A stretch of 64,000 nucleotides of DNA, taken from assembly GCA_032388755.1 (NCBI GenBank), contig CP135593.1:1550001-1614000 (forward strand). Reading direction: 5' to 3'. Each line of letters starts with the position of its first letter. Position 1 is the stretch's first letter. The notes under the pieces are model-generated. The model was not told the DNA's origin. It did no database searches and saw nothing but the letters and a program-made list of their open reading frames with translations. The translations under genes were made by a program, and so were the position numbers. The DNA is from Neisseria sp. DTU_2020_1000833_1_SI_GRL_NUU_006. Lineage in GTDB: Bacteria > Pseudomonadota > Gammaproteobacteria > Burkholderiales > Neisseriaceae. Positions 33,590 through 42,357 of this stretch are shown piece after piece.

Positions 33590-34412
33590 GATTGTGTTCC
33601 TTTTCTCATGGTAGGGAGGGTTTGTTCACTTTTTATAGATGTCGTTTTTCAGACGACCTTAATCGGTGTAATAGTGCTGTCAATCGATATGAGCGACAAT
33701 ATAATTTTTATAATTGATTGATTCTTATACAACTTAATAACCCATCATTCTACTCGGATGATGATAACGGATATTGTCGGCAATTTTCACAAACAGAAAT
33801 AAAACTACAAGCAAACTGATGATTCAAATCTTAAGGGGTCGTCTGAAAACTTCGGCTTCATCGCTGCAACCAAACCTACTAAAACCATAAATTTAAAAAT
33901 AAACAATTACTTTTCAGACGACCCATCCTTCTTTTTTCCACCATACACAAATGTAAAAGCCGTGTCATTCTACCCATGATGATTTTTGATAGAAGTCAAA
34001 CTTAGCCGTTTTTCTGAAATTTTATAACATCATTTTCATTTGCTTACACTTTGCAAATTTATCTAATAAATACATAGATATATACTTTCATATTAATTGC
34101 TTAATAATGATATTTACTCGTATCTCAAAACGGTCTTTAACTCTTATTCTTTTATCGTACGTCTATTTTATCTTACAAAATAACAAGATGGCGTAAAGGT
34201 CGTCTGAAAACCGCTGTTTTGTGTTCATAAACTGCCCCTATCCTACCTTCACAGCTCCGCCATCATCAAGAAATCCAAATTCTGATACACTGATAAAAGA
34301 CATTCAGACATTGATTTATAAGATATTTCCCAAAAATATCCGCACTTCTAAAAAATTTGTAATAAAAATACACACATCCAATTTCCCCTATCTCATTCCA
34401 CAGGACACTACC
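33590..34412. other. Long fumarase/reductase-operon control region
   Basis: 823 bases, very AT-rich, with no convincing gene. It holds DUS copies at about 33651, 33838, 33912 and 34197 and an FNR-type promoter (33986-34034). If that promoter drives the operon, the leader is about 380 bases. The open frame upstream of 34413 has no family content and the wrong composition. Confidence 0.7.
33986..34028 (+). promoter_or_regulatory. FNR-dependent class II promoter
   Basis: TTGATAGAAGTCAA (33986-33999) differs from the FNR consensus TTGAT-N4-ATCAA at one base. A -10-like TATAAC (34023-34028) is placed so that the FNR site would centre at about -41.5 from a start near 34034, the classic class II geometry. 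It faces the reductase-like operon and predicts oxygen-limited expression. Confidence 0.65.
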
Positions 34413-35051
34413 ATGAGTGAAAACTTGTTAACCCTGACCATAGACGGCCACGAGGTCAAAGCCTCCGCCGACTCGTCAATCATTCAGGCCTATGCCCGTT
34501 CAGGCAGCGCGATTACTGCCAACGTCGGCTGTATGGGGCAAGGCGTGTGCGGTTCGTGCCGCTGCATGATCCGCAAGGAAGGCGAGCACGAGGTAACGAC
34601 TGCATTGGCGTGTGAAACCAAAGTCGAAGAAGGGATGCAGGTCAGCTTCTTGGACTACTTCATTCCCGAGCATATCCAATATTACGACGTGAGCGAGGTC
34701 GGCGACGGCTGGAACTGGCTGGACGACACCGCCAAAGCCTTCCCCGAAGCGCAACACTGCCGTCATTGCGGCGGCTGCAACAGAGCCTGCCCCAAAGGTT
34801 TGGAAGTGGAAAACGGCGTAGCGCAAGTGGTATCGGGCGATTTCGGCGCGGCTGCGCTGACCTTTGATCAATGCGTGATGTGCAACCTCTGCACCCTTTC
34901 CTGCCCCGAACACATCCGTCCGAACCACTTAGGTCTGTTCGCCCGCCGCATGAAAGCGGCGCGCACGCTGCGTCCGGTGGATTTGATGCGCCGCCTGCAA
35001 GAAATCGACAGCGGCAAAATGAAAGTCAAATTTGAAGAGGAGGCAATGTGA
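34413..35051 (+). CDS. Iron-sulfur subunit, fumarate reductase FrdB/SdhB-like
   Basis: A 212-residue soluble electron carrier. A [2Fe-2S] ferredoxin domain (about 1-80) has C40, C46, C49 and C67. A two-cluster domain (about 105-175) has C116-x2-C119-x2-C122-x3-C126-Pro and C154-x2-C157-x2-C160-x3-C164-Pro. This is the order of FrdB/SdhB/TfrB subunits. The ATG at 34413 (MSENLLTLTIDG) has AGGA seven bases upstream. The stop overlaps the next start (TGATG), so the two are coupled. It would pass electrons between the NuoF-like and flavoprotein subunits; that path is inferred. Confidence 0.88.
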   Translation: MSENLLTLTIDGHEVKASADSSIIQAYARSGSAITANVGCMGQGVCGSCRCMIRKEGEHEVTTALACETKVEEGMQVSFLDYFIPEHIQYYDVSEVGDGWNWLDDTAKAFPEAQHCRHCGGCNRACPKGLEVENGVAQVVSGDFGAAALTFDQCVMCNLCTLSCPEHIRPNHLGLFARRMKAARTLRPVDLMRRLQEIDSGKMKVKFEEEAM

Positions 35052-36679
35052 TGGCGAACGAAATCCAAGGCATAGACTACGAAACCGCCCTTGCCAACCT
35101 GCGCGCTTCCTCATTGGAACTGCGCGGCGACTTGCCGGAAAAAAACGAATTGTTGAGCCAGTTTCACCCCGACTATCAGGCAAATGCGCGCGTCAAACTG
35201 CCCATCGGTCCGAACACGGGCGATTACTGCCATCCTGATTTAGCGAAACTGCTGATCAGTCATCCGCTGATTGACGACTATGATTTGTCGGGCGCGGAAC
35301 ACTTGAACACCGACGTGCTGGTTATCGGCGGCGGCGGTGCGGGTGCGGCAGCGGCGTTATCCGCAACCGAAGCAGGCGCACGTGTGATTATGGCGAACAA
35401 GCTGCGTATCGGCGACAGCAATACCGTGATGGCCGAAGGCGGCATTCAGGCGGCGGTTGGCGCGGAAGACAGCTTGCAACAGCACTTTGACGACACCATT
35501 AAAGGCGGCCACAACGCAGGCAAAAAAGAATTGGTGGCGCAAATGGTTACCGACGCGCCGTCCGCCATCCGTTGGCTGATCGGCTTGGGCATGACTTTCG
35601 ACCTTGCCAAAGGCGCGGACAGCAACGGCATGTTGAGCCGCAAACGTGCGGGCGGTACGACCGTGCCGCGCATCCTGAGCTACCGCGACTTTACCGGCCT
35701 CGAAATGATGCGCGTACTGCGCGAGGCGGTCGAACTTGACGAAAACATTACCCAGCTCAACCGCCACCCCGCCATCGAATTATTGTCGGACGAACACGGC
35801 CGCTGCGTCGGCGCGATTTTGTACGATTTGGAAAAACGCTCTTTGGTATTGGTTCACGCCAAAGCCGTGGTCTTGGCAACCGGCGGCAGCGGACGGCTGC
35901 ATTTGCAGGGTTTCGCCACTTCCAACCACTACGGCGCAACCGCCGACGGTCTGGTGATGGCATACCGCATCGGCGCGAAACTGCGCGACATCGATTCCTT
36001 CCAATACCATCCGACCGGCGTCGCTCATCCGCCGCACTTGGCGGGCGCGCTGATTTCCGAAGCCGTCCGTTCCGCAGGCACCAAACTGGTCAACGGTTTG
36101 GGCGAGCGTTTCGTTGACGAATTGCAGCCGCGCGATGTCGTTGCCGCCGCTATTTTACGCGAGTGCCGCGAAGGCCGCGGCGTGGTGCGCGACGGACAAG
36201 TCGGCGTGTTCCTCGATACGCCGCGCCTGATTGAAAACGATCCCGACGTATTGAACCGTTTGGTTACGCTCGGCCACGTCGCCCACAAATGCGGCATCGA
36301 CCCCGCTGTCGAGCCTGTAATGATTCATCCGACCCTGCACTACCAAAACGGCGGCGTCGAAATCAACGGCGACGGCGCGACCTGCGTGGAAGGCCTCTAT
36401 TGCGCCGGTGAAGTAACCGGCGGCATCCACGGCCGCAACCGCCTGATGGGCAATGCGCTTCTGGACATCATCAGCTTTGGCCGCCGCGCGGGTAAAGCCG
36501 CCGCAAATTGCGGACTGCCGCTGAAAAAAGTGCGCGGCGGTGTCGGACATGTCCACGATCTGCAACGCGAAATGACCCGCGCCGGACTGACCAGCGACAT
36601 CAAAGCCCCCGTTTTATATCCCGACTACGGCAAATTCGATTTGCGCGAACACGCCAGTTTGCAGGAGCAACAATCATGA
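35051..36679 (+). CDS. Fumarate reductase/succinate dehydrogenase-like flavoprotein
   Basis: A 542-residue FAD protein of the FrdA/SdhA/NadB superfamily. After an 85-residue extension of unknown role comes the FAD motif VIGGGGAGAAAA (91-102). The catalytic set is present: FQYHPTGVAH, ELQPRDVVAAA (active-site arginine) and GGIHGRNRLMGNALLD (substrate histidine and arginine). The histidine that binds FAD covalently in FrdA (SHTVAAEGG) is replaced by asparagine 124 (SNTVMAEGG), so FAD should be non-covalent. No membrane anchor gene is present. It overlaps both neighbours by a few bases. L-aspartate oxidase is the main alternative, but the partner subunits argue against it. Confidence 0.85.
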   Translation: MANEIQGIDYETALANLRASSLELRGDLPEKNELLSQFHPDYQANARVKLPIGPNTGDYCHPDLAKLLISHPLIDDYDLSGAEHLNTDVLVIGGGGAGAAAALSATEAGARVIMANKLRIGDSNTVMAEGGIQAAVGAEDSLQQHFDDTIKGGHNAGKKELVAQMVTDAPSAIRWLIGLGMTFDLAKGADSNGMLSRKRAGGTTVPRILSYRDFTGLEMMRVLREAVELDENITQLNRHPAIELLSDEHGRCVGAILYDLEKRSLVLVHAKAVVLATGGSGRLHLQGFATSNHYGATADGLVMAYRIGAKLRDIDSFQYHPTGVAHPPHLAGALISEAVRSAGTKLVNGLGERFVDELQPRDVVAAAILRECREGRGVVRDGQVGVFLDTPRLIENDPDVLNRLVTLGHVAHKCGIDPAVEPVMIHPTLHYQNGGVEINGDGATCVEGLYCAGEVTGGIHGRNRLMGNALLDIISFGRRAGKAAANCGLPLKKVRGGVGHVHDLQREMTRAGLTSDIKAPVLYPDYGKFDLREHASLQEQQS

Positions 36680-37929
36680 ACCAAGCCAATCAAAACTTAC
36701 TGCACCCGTCCCGCCAAGTCGGCGCGGATTTGGCCGCGTGGCGCAAAGTCGGCGGTGGCGAAGGCCTGCTGGCGGCGCTTGCCGATCCTCAAAGCATCGT
36801 TTCCAAGCTGCAAGACGCCAATCTTTGCGGCATGGGCGGCGCAGGTTTCCCGACCTGGCGCAAATGGGAAGCGGCCGTTGCCGCCCAAAGCAAACACGGC
36901 GACAAATACGTCGTCTGCAATGCCAACGAAGACGAACCGGGTACGTTCAAAGACCGCGTATTGCTGGCAAAAACGCCGCACCAAGTCATCGAAGGCGTTC
37001 TGATTGCCGCCGTCGCCTGCCGCGCCAACAAAGCGATTATGTATGTCAACCCGCACCAGACCGAATCCGTCGCCTCCATCGTGCCCGCCATCGAGCAATG
37101 GAAAAAAAGCGATTTGTTCATCCGCATCGAAAACTATCTGGGCAAACCTTTAGACCTGAAATTGGTCGAAACTTCAGGCCGCTACATCGGCGGCGAAGAA
37201 ACCGCCGTGATTTCATGGTTGGAAGGCGGTTTCCCGTTCCCGCGCCGCAAGCCGCCGTTCCCCGCCGAAAGCGGCGTAGAGGGCGAACCAACCCTTATCA
37301 ACAACACCGAAACCTTCGCCAACATCCCGCAAATCCTTGCCAAAGGCGCGGAATGGTACAAATCGCTGGGTTTGGGCGATGCCGCAGGCACGAAACTCTA
37401 CTCGCTTTCCGGTGACGTGTTGAATCCGGGCCTGTACGAACTGCCGATGGGCACAACCTTGCAATCGCTGATTTTCGACCACGGCGGCGGTATGCTCGAA
37501 GGGCGCACGTTTAAAGCCGTCTTCACCGGCGGCCCGTCAAACACGCTTCTGACCGCGAAAGATTTGGACGTGCCTTTGGACTTCGTGTCCGTGCGCGAAC
37601 GCAAATCCAGCCTCGGTACGGGCGCGATGATTGTGATTTCCGAGGGAACCAGCGTGGTGCGCAAAGTGGCTGAGTATGTGGAATTTTTTGCGTCCAACTC
37701 ATGCGGACAATGCCCGCCGTGTAAAGGCGGCACATTCCAACTTTCACGCCTGCTCAACCGCGTGGATACCGGCATCGGCACTTCAGACGACCTCCGCGCC
37801 CTGCAAAGCCTGTGCCAACTGCTGCCCCGAAGTGGCCGCTGCGGTCTGATTGACGGCGCGGTTACCGTGTTGCAAAGCTCGCTGCGTACCTTCCCCGAAG
37901 AGTACGGACTGCCTGCTGAGCAGGATTAA
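36676..37929 (+). CDS. NuoF-like NADH-binding subunit
   Basis: A 417-residue homologue of the complex I 51-kDa subunit. The FMN/NADH motifs are CGMGGAGFPTWRKW (51-64), CNANEDEPGTFKDR (81-94) and GRYIGGEETAVISWLEGG. The N3 [4Fe-4S] ligands are C343, C346, C349 and C389. No nuoE gene or other complex I gene is near. Its start overlaps the flavoprotein stop by four bases (ATGA). The straightforward reading is a diaphorase module that feeds NADH electrons to the two upstream subunits. A DUS near 37784 is translated as TSDDL. Confidence 0.88.
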   Translation: MNQANQNLLHPSRQVGADLAAWRKVGGGEGLLAALADPQSIVSKLQDANLCGMGGAGFPTWRKWEAAVAAQSKHGDKYVVCNANEDEPGTFKDRVLLAKTPHQVIEGVLIAAVACRANKAIMYVNPHQTESVASIVPAIEQWKKSDLFIRIENYLGKPLDLKLVETSGRYIGGEETAVISWLEGGFPFPRRKPPFPAESGVEGEPTLINNTETFANIPQILAKGAEWYKSLGLGDAAGTKLYSLSGDVLNPGLYELPMGTTLQSLIFDHGGGMLEGRTFKAVFTGGPSNTLLTAKDLDVPLDFVSVRERKSSLGTGAMIVISEGTSVVRKVAEYVEFFASNSCGQCPPCKGGTFQLSRLLNRVDTGIGTSDDLRALQSLCQLLPRSGRCGLIDGAVTVLQSSLRTFPEEYGLPAEQD

Positions 37930-37941
37930 TCCGATACGGGG

Positions 37942-37979
37942 TTTCAGACGACCTTTTCTATATAGGAGGTCGTCTGAAA
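37942..37979 (+). terminator. DUS-pair terminator after the NuoF-like gene
   Basis: TTTCAGACGACCT and AGGTCGTCTGAAA with a 12-base loop, 13 bases past the stop codon. The carrier gene follows about 460 bases later. Confidence 0.7.
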
Positions 37980-38066
37980 AATACCTTTAGGTTGGGTTAT
38001 GACCCAACATAATGATTAGGGTTTAAGTATTTGTTGGGTTTCACAACCGAACCTGCTAAATCTGAG

Positions 38067-38257
38067 GTTTTACCCTCTCCCTAGCCCTCTCCCACGGGGA
38101 GAGGGAATGATAGTGCTGAAGCCGACCATTATCGGATTTTCTGCAATCTGCCCCCTTCCACGGAGAGAGAATGATGTTACTGAAACCGACCATTATCGGA
38201 CTTCCTGCAATCTATCCCCTCTCCCCGTGGGAGAGGGTTAGGGAGAGGGCAAAACCC
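38067..38257. repeat. Inverted-end intergenic repeat element
   Basis: Ends of about 40 bases (ACCCTCTCCCTAGCCCTCTC and its near complement) face each other. Between them a unit of about 50 bases (GAATGAT ... ACCATTATCGGA ... CTGCAATCT) occurs twice at an offset of 64 bases. It has the look of a small non-coding mobile repeat. The rest of the 513-base gap 37930-38442 contains DUS copies and variants (about 38274, 38360, 38394). Confidence 0.7.
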
Positions 38258-38442
38258 AATAACCTCAAGAAAACGTCGTCTGAAAAAGATGGCAACAAAA
38301 AATACGCATTACCCAAACCACCAAAAGAAAAACATAAAAACAACTGCTGCCAAATACGTTTCAGACGACCTGTTCCCACCAAAATCAGGCACACGTCGTC
38401 TGAAATCCGATTTCCCCGATACCTCAAACTAGGAGACTCAAC

Positions 38443-39894
38443 ATGGGCTTCAAGCCAATTCCTGCTGCGGTTGCGCTCGCGCTGACGCTGATTATCTGGT
38501 TCGTCATACCCGTGCCGCAGGGCGTATCGCCCGACGCATGGCATCTTTTGGCGCTGTTCGTCGGCATCATCGCCGGCATCATCGGCAAAGCCATGCCCAT
38601 CGGCGCAATGGCGATTTTGGGCATTACTTTGGTCGCGCTGACCGGTGTTACCAACGAAAAAGCCGCTGACGCAACCAAAGACGCACTGAGCAGCCTCAAC
38701 AACTCGTTAATCTGGATGATCGGTATTGCCATCATCATCTCGCGCGGTTTGTTGAAAACCGGCTTAGGGATGCGTATCGGCTACCTTCTGATTTCCCTTT
38801 TCGGCAAACGCACGCTGGGCGTAGGTTACAGCTTGGCTTTGGCCGACTTGGTCATCGGTCCGGTCACACCAAGCAACACCGCGCGCGGCGGCGCCATCGT
38901 GCATCCGATTATGCGTTCCATCGCCCTGAGTTTCGATTCCGACCCCGAAAAAGGCACGGAAGGCAAAATCGGTAAATACCTCGCGCTGGTCAACTACCAC
39001 GCCAACATCATCACCTGCTGCATCTTCGTTACCGCAACCGCGCCCAACCCTTTGGTCGTCGAATTGGTCGCCAAAGCCACCGATTCGCAAATCCACCTCT
39101 CTTGGGGCACATGGTTCGCCGCCATGGTCGTCCCCGGTCTGGTCGCCATGTTCCTGATGCCGCTGGTGCTGTATTTCCTGTATCCGCCCGAAATCAAACA
39201 AACGCCTAACGCGACCGCCCTTGCCAAAGAAAAACTGAAAGAAATGGGCGCAATGAAGCGCGACGAAAAAATCATGCTCGGCATTTTCGTGATTCTGCTG
39301 CTTTTGTGGGCGGGCGTTCCCGAAATGCTGTTCGGCGTAAAAGTCGATGCCACCGCCACCACTTTCCTCGGCCTGAGCCTGTGTCTGCTCACCGGCGTGC
39401 TGACTTGGGACGACGCGCTGAAAGAAAAAGGCGCGTGGGACACCATCGTCTGGTTTGCCGCCTTGGTCATGATGGCGAACTTCCTCAACAAATTGGGACT
39501 GATTGCATGGCTGTCCGAATCCATGCAGGGCGGCATTTCCCATCTCGGCTTGGGCTGGGAAGCCGGTTGCGCCCTTCTGGTACTCGCCTACCTCTACGCC
39601 CACTACGTATTCGCCAGCGGCACGGCACACGTTACCGCCATGTTCGGCGCGTTCTACGGCGCAGGCCTCGCCTTGGGCGCACCGCCGATGCTGTTCGCCC
39701 TGATTATGGCATCCGCCACCGGCATCATGATGTCGCTGACCCACTATGCTTCAGGCTCGTCCCCCGTCATCTACGGCTCGAACTATGTCAGCATGACCGA
39801 ATGGTGGAAAGCAGGCTTCATCATGAGCGTGGTCGAAATCCTGATTTTCGGCACCATCGGCATTATCTGGTGGAAAGTACTGGGCTACTGGTAA
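38443..39894 (+). CDS. DASS-family dicarboxylate carrier
   Basis: A 483-residue inner-membrane protein with about twelve membrane segments, of the divalent anion:sodium symporter family (CitT/TtdT/plastid DiT1 branch). The family SNT motif is seen in GPVTPSNTARGGAIVHP. A second pseudo-repeat is FASGTAHVTAMFGAF. Branch members exchange malate, succinate, tartrate, citrate or 2-oxoglutarate. Its place behind a fumarate-reductase-like operon suggests fumarate or malate entry against succinate. The ATG follows AGGAGACTCAAC. Confidence 0.88.
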   Translation: MGFKPIPAAVALALTLIIWFVIPVPQGVSPDAWHLLALFVGIIAGIIGKAMPIGAMAILGITLVALTGVTNEKAADATKDALSSLNNSLIWMIGIAIIISRGLLKTGLGMRIGYLLISLFGKRTLGVGYSLALADLVIGPVTPSNTARGGAIVHPIMRSIALSFDSDPEKGTEGKIGKYLALVNYHANIITCCIFVTATAPNPLVVELVAKATDSQIHLSWGTWFAAMVVPGLVAMFLMPLVLYFLYPPEIKQTPNATALAKEKLKEMGAMKRDEKIMLGIFVILLLLWAGVPEMLFGVKVDATATTFLGLSLCLLTGVLTWDDALKEKGAWDTIVWFAALVMMANFLNKLGLIAWLSESMQGGISHLGLGWEAGCALLVLAYLYAHYVFASGTAHVTAMFGAFYGAGLALGAPPMLFALIMASATGIMMSLTHYASGSSPVIYGSNYVSMTEWWKAGFIMSVVEILIFGTIGIIWWKVLGYW

Positions 39895-39909
39895 ACCCTG
39901 CCTGAAATC

Positions 39910-39952
39910 AACAAAAGGTCGTCTGAAAATAGGTTTTCAGACGACCTTTTGT
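39910..39952 (+). terminator. DUS-pair terminator after the DASS carrier
   Basis: AACAAAAGGTCGTCTGAAAA and its exact complement around a 3-base loop. One of the most stable DUS hairpins in the window. Confidence 0.85.
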
Positions 39953-39993
39953 TATACAATCCCATCATCCTTACCAACCCACCCGCCCAAACC

Positions 39994-41406
39994 GTGAAAA
40001 TCCTCATCCTCGGCAGCGGACAGGTCGGCTCGACCGTCGCGCAAAACCTCGCCTCCGTTTCCAGCAACGACGTTACCGTTATCGACATCGACGAAAAAGC
40101 CCTGCAACACATCGGCAGCCGCCTCGACGTCCAAACCATACTCGGCAACGGCGCATCCCCGTTCATCCTCGAACAAGCGGGCGCTGCAGATTCCGACCTC
40201 CTGCTTGCCCTGACCCGCAGCGACGAAACCAACATCGTCGCCTGCAAAATCGCCGCCGATCTCTTTAATATCCCCAGCCGCATCGCCCGCGTGCGTTCCA
40301 GCGAATATCTGGAATACCCCTACCCCGAAAACGACGATACGGAAAACGGCAGCCTTACCGTCTTCGACATCACCGAAACCATCAGCCCCGAACAGCTCGT
40401 TACCGAACAGCTCGTCGGGCTGCTCAGCTACACCAGCGCATTGCAGGTATTGAGGTTTGCCGGTGACAAAGTCCGCATGGTCATCGTACAGGCGCGTAAA
40501 GGCGGGCTGCTCGTCAACCGTGAAATCGCCGACATCAACCAACACCTCCCCGAAGGCGCGGACTGCCAAATCTGCGCCATATACCGCAACAACCGCCTCA
40601 TCGTCCCCACGCCGCAAACCGTCATCATCGAAGGCGACGAGGTACTTTTTGCCGCAGACACCAACAGCGTCAACACCATCATGCGCGAACTGCGCCCCAA
40701 AGAAGCGCGCACCCGCCGTATCATGATTGCCGGCGGCGGCAACATCGGCTACCGCCTTGCCAAGCAGCTCGAATCCAAATACGACATCAAAATCGTCGAA
40801 CACAACCCCCGCCGCGCCGAGTGGCTCGCCGAAAACCTCGACAGCACCCTCGTCCTGCAAGGCAGCGCCACCGACGAAACGCTGCTGGACGAAGAATACA
40901 TCGACGAAATCGACGTATTCTGCGCCCTGACCAACGACGACGAAAACAACATCATGTCCAGCCTGTTGGCGAAAAACCTCGGTGCCAAGCGCGTCGTCAC
41001 CATTGTCAACCGCTCCAGTTACGTCGATTTGCTCGAAGGCAACAAAATCGACATCGTCGTGTCGCCGCACCTCATCACCATCGGCTCCATCCTCGCCCAT
41101 ATCCGCCGAGGCGACATCGTTGCCGTCCACCCCCTCAGACGCGGCAGCGCGGAAGCCATCGAAGTCGTCGTCCACGGCGACAAAAACACTTCCGCCATCG
41201 TCGGCAGGCGCATCAGCGGCATCAAATGGCCGGGCGACTGCTACATCGCCGCCATCGTCCGCGCCGAAACGGGTGAAGTCATCATGGGACACCACACCGA
41301 CACCATTGTCCAAGACGGCGACCACATCATCTTTTTCGTCTCCCGCCGCCGCGTCCTGCCCGAACTTGAAAAACTCATCCAAGTCAAAATGGGCTTTTTC
41401 GGCTGA
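39994..41406 (+). CDS. trkA: Trk potassium uptake regulatory protein TrkA
   Basis: A 470-residue cytoplasmic subunit with two RCK units. Rossmann motifs are ILILGSGQVGSTVAQNL at the N-terminus and IMIAGGGNIGYRLAKQL near residue 233; each is followed by a TrkA-C domain. It gates TrkH-type channels by binding NAD(H) or ATP. The GTG at 39994 (VKILILGSG) is chosen because TrkA starts directly at this strand; the upstream in-frame ATG lies inside the terminator hairpin of the preceding gene. Its membrane partner trkH is at 45776, not adjacent. Confidence 0.95.
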   Translation: MKILILGSGQVGSTVAQNLASVSSNDVTVIDIDEKALQHIGSRLDVQTILGNGASPFILEQAGAADSDLLLALTRSDETNIVACKIAADLFNIPSRIARVRSSEYLEYPYPENDDTENGSLTVFDITETISPEQLVTEQLVGLLSYTSALQVLRFAGDKVRMVIVQARKGGLLVNREIADINQHLPEGADCQICAIYRNNRLIVPTPQTVIIEGDEVLFAADTNSVNTIMRELRPKEARTRRIMIAGGGNIGYRLAKQLESKYDIKIVEHNPRRAEWLAENLDSTLVLQGSATDETLLDEEYIDEIDVFCALTNDDENNIMSSLLAKNLGAKRVVTIVNRSSYVDLLEGNKIDIVVSPHLITIGSILAHIRRGDIVAVHPLRRGSAEAIEVVVHGDKNTSAIVGRRISGIKWPGDCYIAAIVRAETGEVIMGHHTDTIVQDGDHIIFFVSRRRVLPELEKLIQVKMGFFG

Positions 41407-41544
41407 CACCGTCAAAGGTCGTCTGAAACCTGTTGCAGCAAAGTCAGAACCTTTTTCAACTTCATTGAAGCCGCGCTTTCAGACGACCCGACACAAATTA
41501 CCCAACATCATCCGTTTCCACATCCGATACCAAAAGGAAAATTC

Positions 41545-42270
41545 ATGTTACGTCCCATCCTTGCCGCCCTCATACTCACAACCGCCCTGCCCGCCGCAGC
41601 CGAAACCGACACCCTTCATTACAACATGATCGAATTTGCAGAATCTGCCAATCTCGAAATAACCCGCGACACCATGACCGCCTACTTCAGCATTGCTTCC
41701 GAAGGCAAAGACCGCGCTACGGTGAACAAAGCGTTTCAGAAAAAATTCAATGACTTCAACAAAGCCGTACAAAACAACAAACTCCAAACCGAAATCCTCA
41801 ACCGCAGCGCCAGCCCACGCTATGAATACAACAACAACGGCAAACGCATCCAAACAGGCTGGGAAGAAGAAGCCGTGTTCAAAGTCGAAAGCAAAGACTT
41901 TGATGCAATCAACCGCCTGATTGACGAAACGCTGCAAACTGCCACGCTCAACCGCATCGGCTTCAGCATATCCAAAGAAAAACGCGAAGCCGCCGTCGAT
42001 CAAGTCAGCAAAGCCGCCATCCTGCGCTTCAAAGACCGCGCGCAAGATTTGGCAAAAACGCTCGGCTTCTCCAACTACAAAATCGTCAAACTCAATTTAG
42101 GCCACATCGGCAACCGCTCCATAGACAACGGCTTCGCCCGCGCCAAAATGATGAATACCGAAGCTGCCATGTTCAAGCGTTCGGCAAGCGACGAAAACAA
42201 CGCTATCCAAGCCCCTTCTCCCGGCTCAGAAGAAATCAGCATCACAGTCAACGGCTTGGTGCAGATGTAA
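41545..42270 (+). CDS. Periplasmic SIMPL-domain (DUF541) protein
   Basis: A 241-residue exported protein: signal peptide (cleavage near AAA-ET) followed by a SIMPL/DUF541 domain. The conserved start of the domain is EFAESANLEITRDTMTAYFSI, and the C-terminal SEEISITVNGLVQM strand is also typical. Such proteins form oligomers and are linked to envelope stress tolerance, but no activity is established. It is preceded by two DUS copies (about 41415 and 41478). Confidence 0.88.
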   Translation: MLRPILAALILTTALPAAAETDTLHYNMIEFAESANLEITRDTMTAYFSIASEGKDRATVNKAFQKKFNDFNKAVQNNKLQTEILNRSASPRYEYNNNGKRIQTGWEEEAVFKVESKDFDAINRLIDETLQTATLNRIGFSISKEKREAAVDQVSKAAILRFKDRAQDLAKTLGFSNYKIVKLNLGHIGNRSIDNGFARAKMMNTEAAMFKRSASDENNAIQAPSPGSEEISITVNGLVQM

Positions 42271-42284
42271 AACGCTCCTAAAGC

Positions 42285-42329
42285 AAAAAGGTCGTCTGAA
42301 ACCCAAAATCAGGTTTCAGACGACCTTTT
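42285..42329. terminator. DUS-pair terminator between SIMPL and porin genes
   Basis: AAAAAGGTCGTCTGAAACC and GGTTTCAGACGACCTTTT with an 8-base loop; serves two convergent genes. Confidence 0.8.
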
Positions 42330-42357
42330 ATATTTTCTGATTATCCTTACGGTTTCA

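Noticed and set aside
34221..34412. 64-codon N-terminal extension of the iron-sulfur subunit
   Set aside because: Composition is unlike coding sequence, and the ATG at 34413 has a ribosome site and fits the ferredoxin domain start.
39952..41415. 487-codon open frame opposite trkA
   Set aside because: Antisense shadow of trkA with Asp/Val-rich low-complexity translation.
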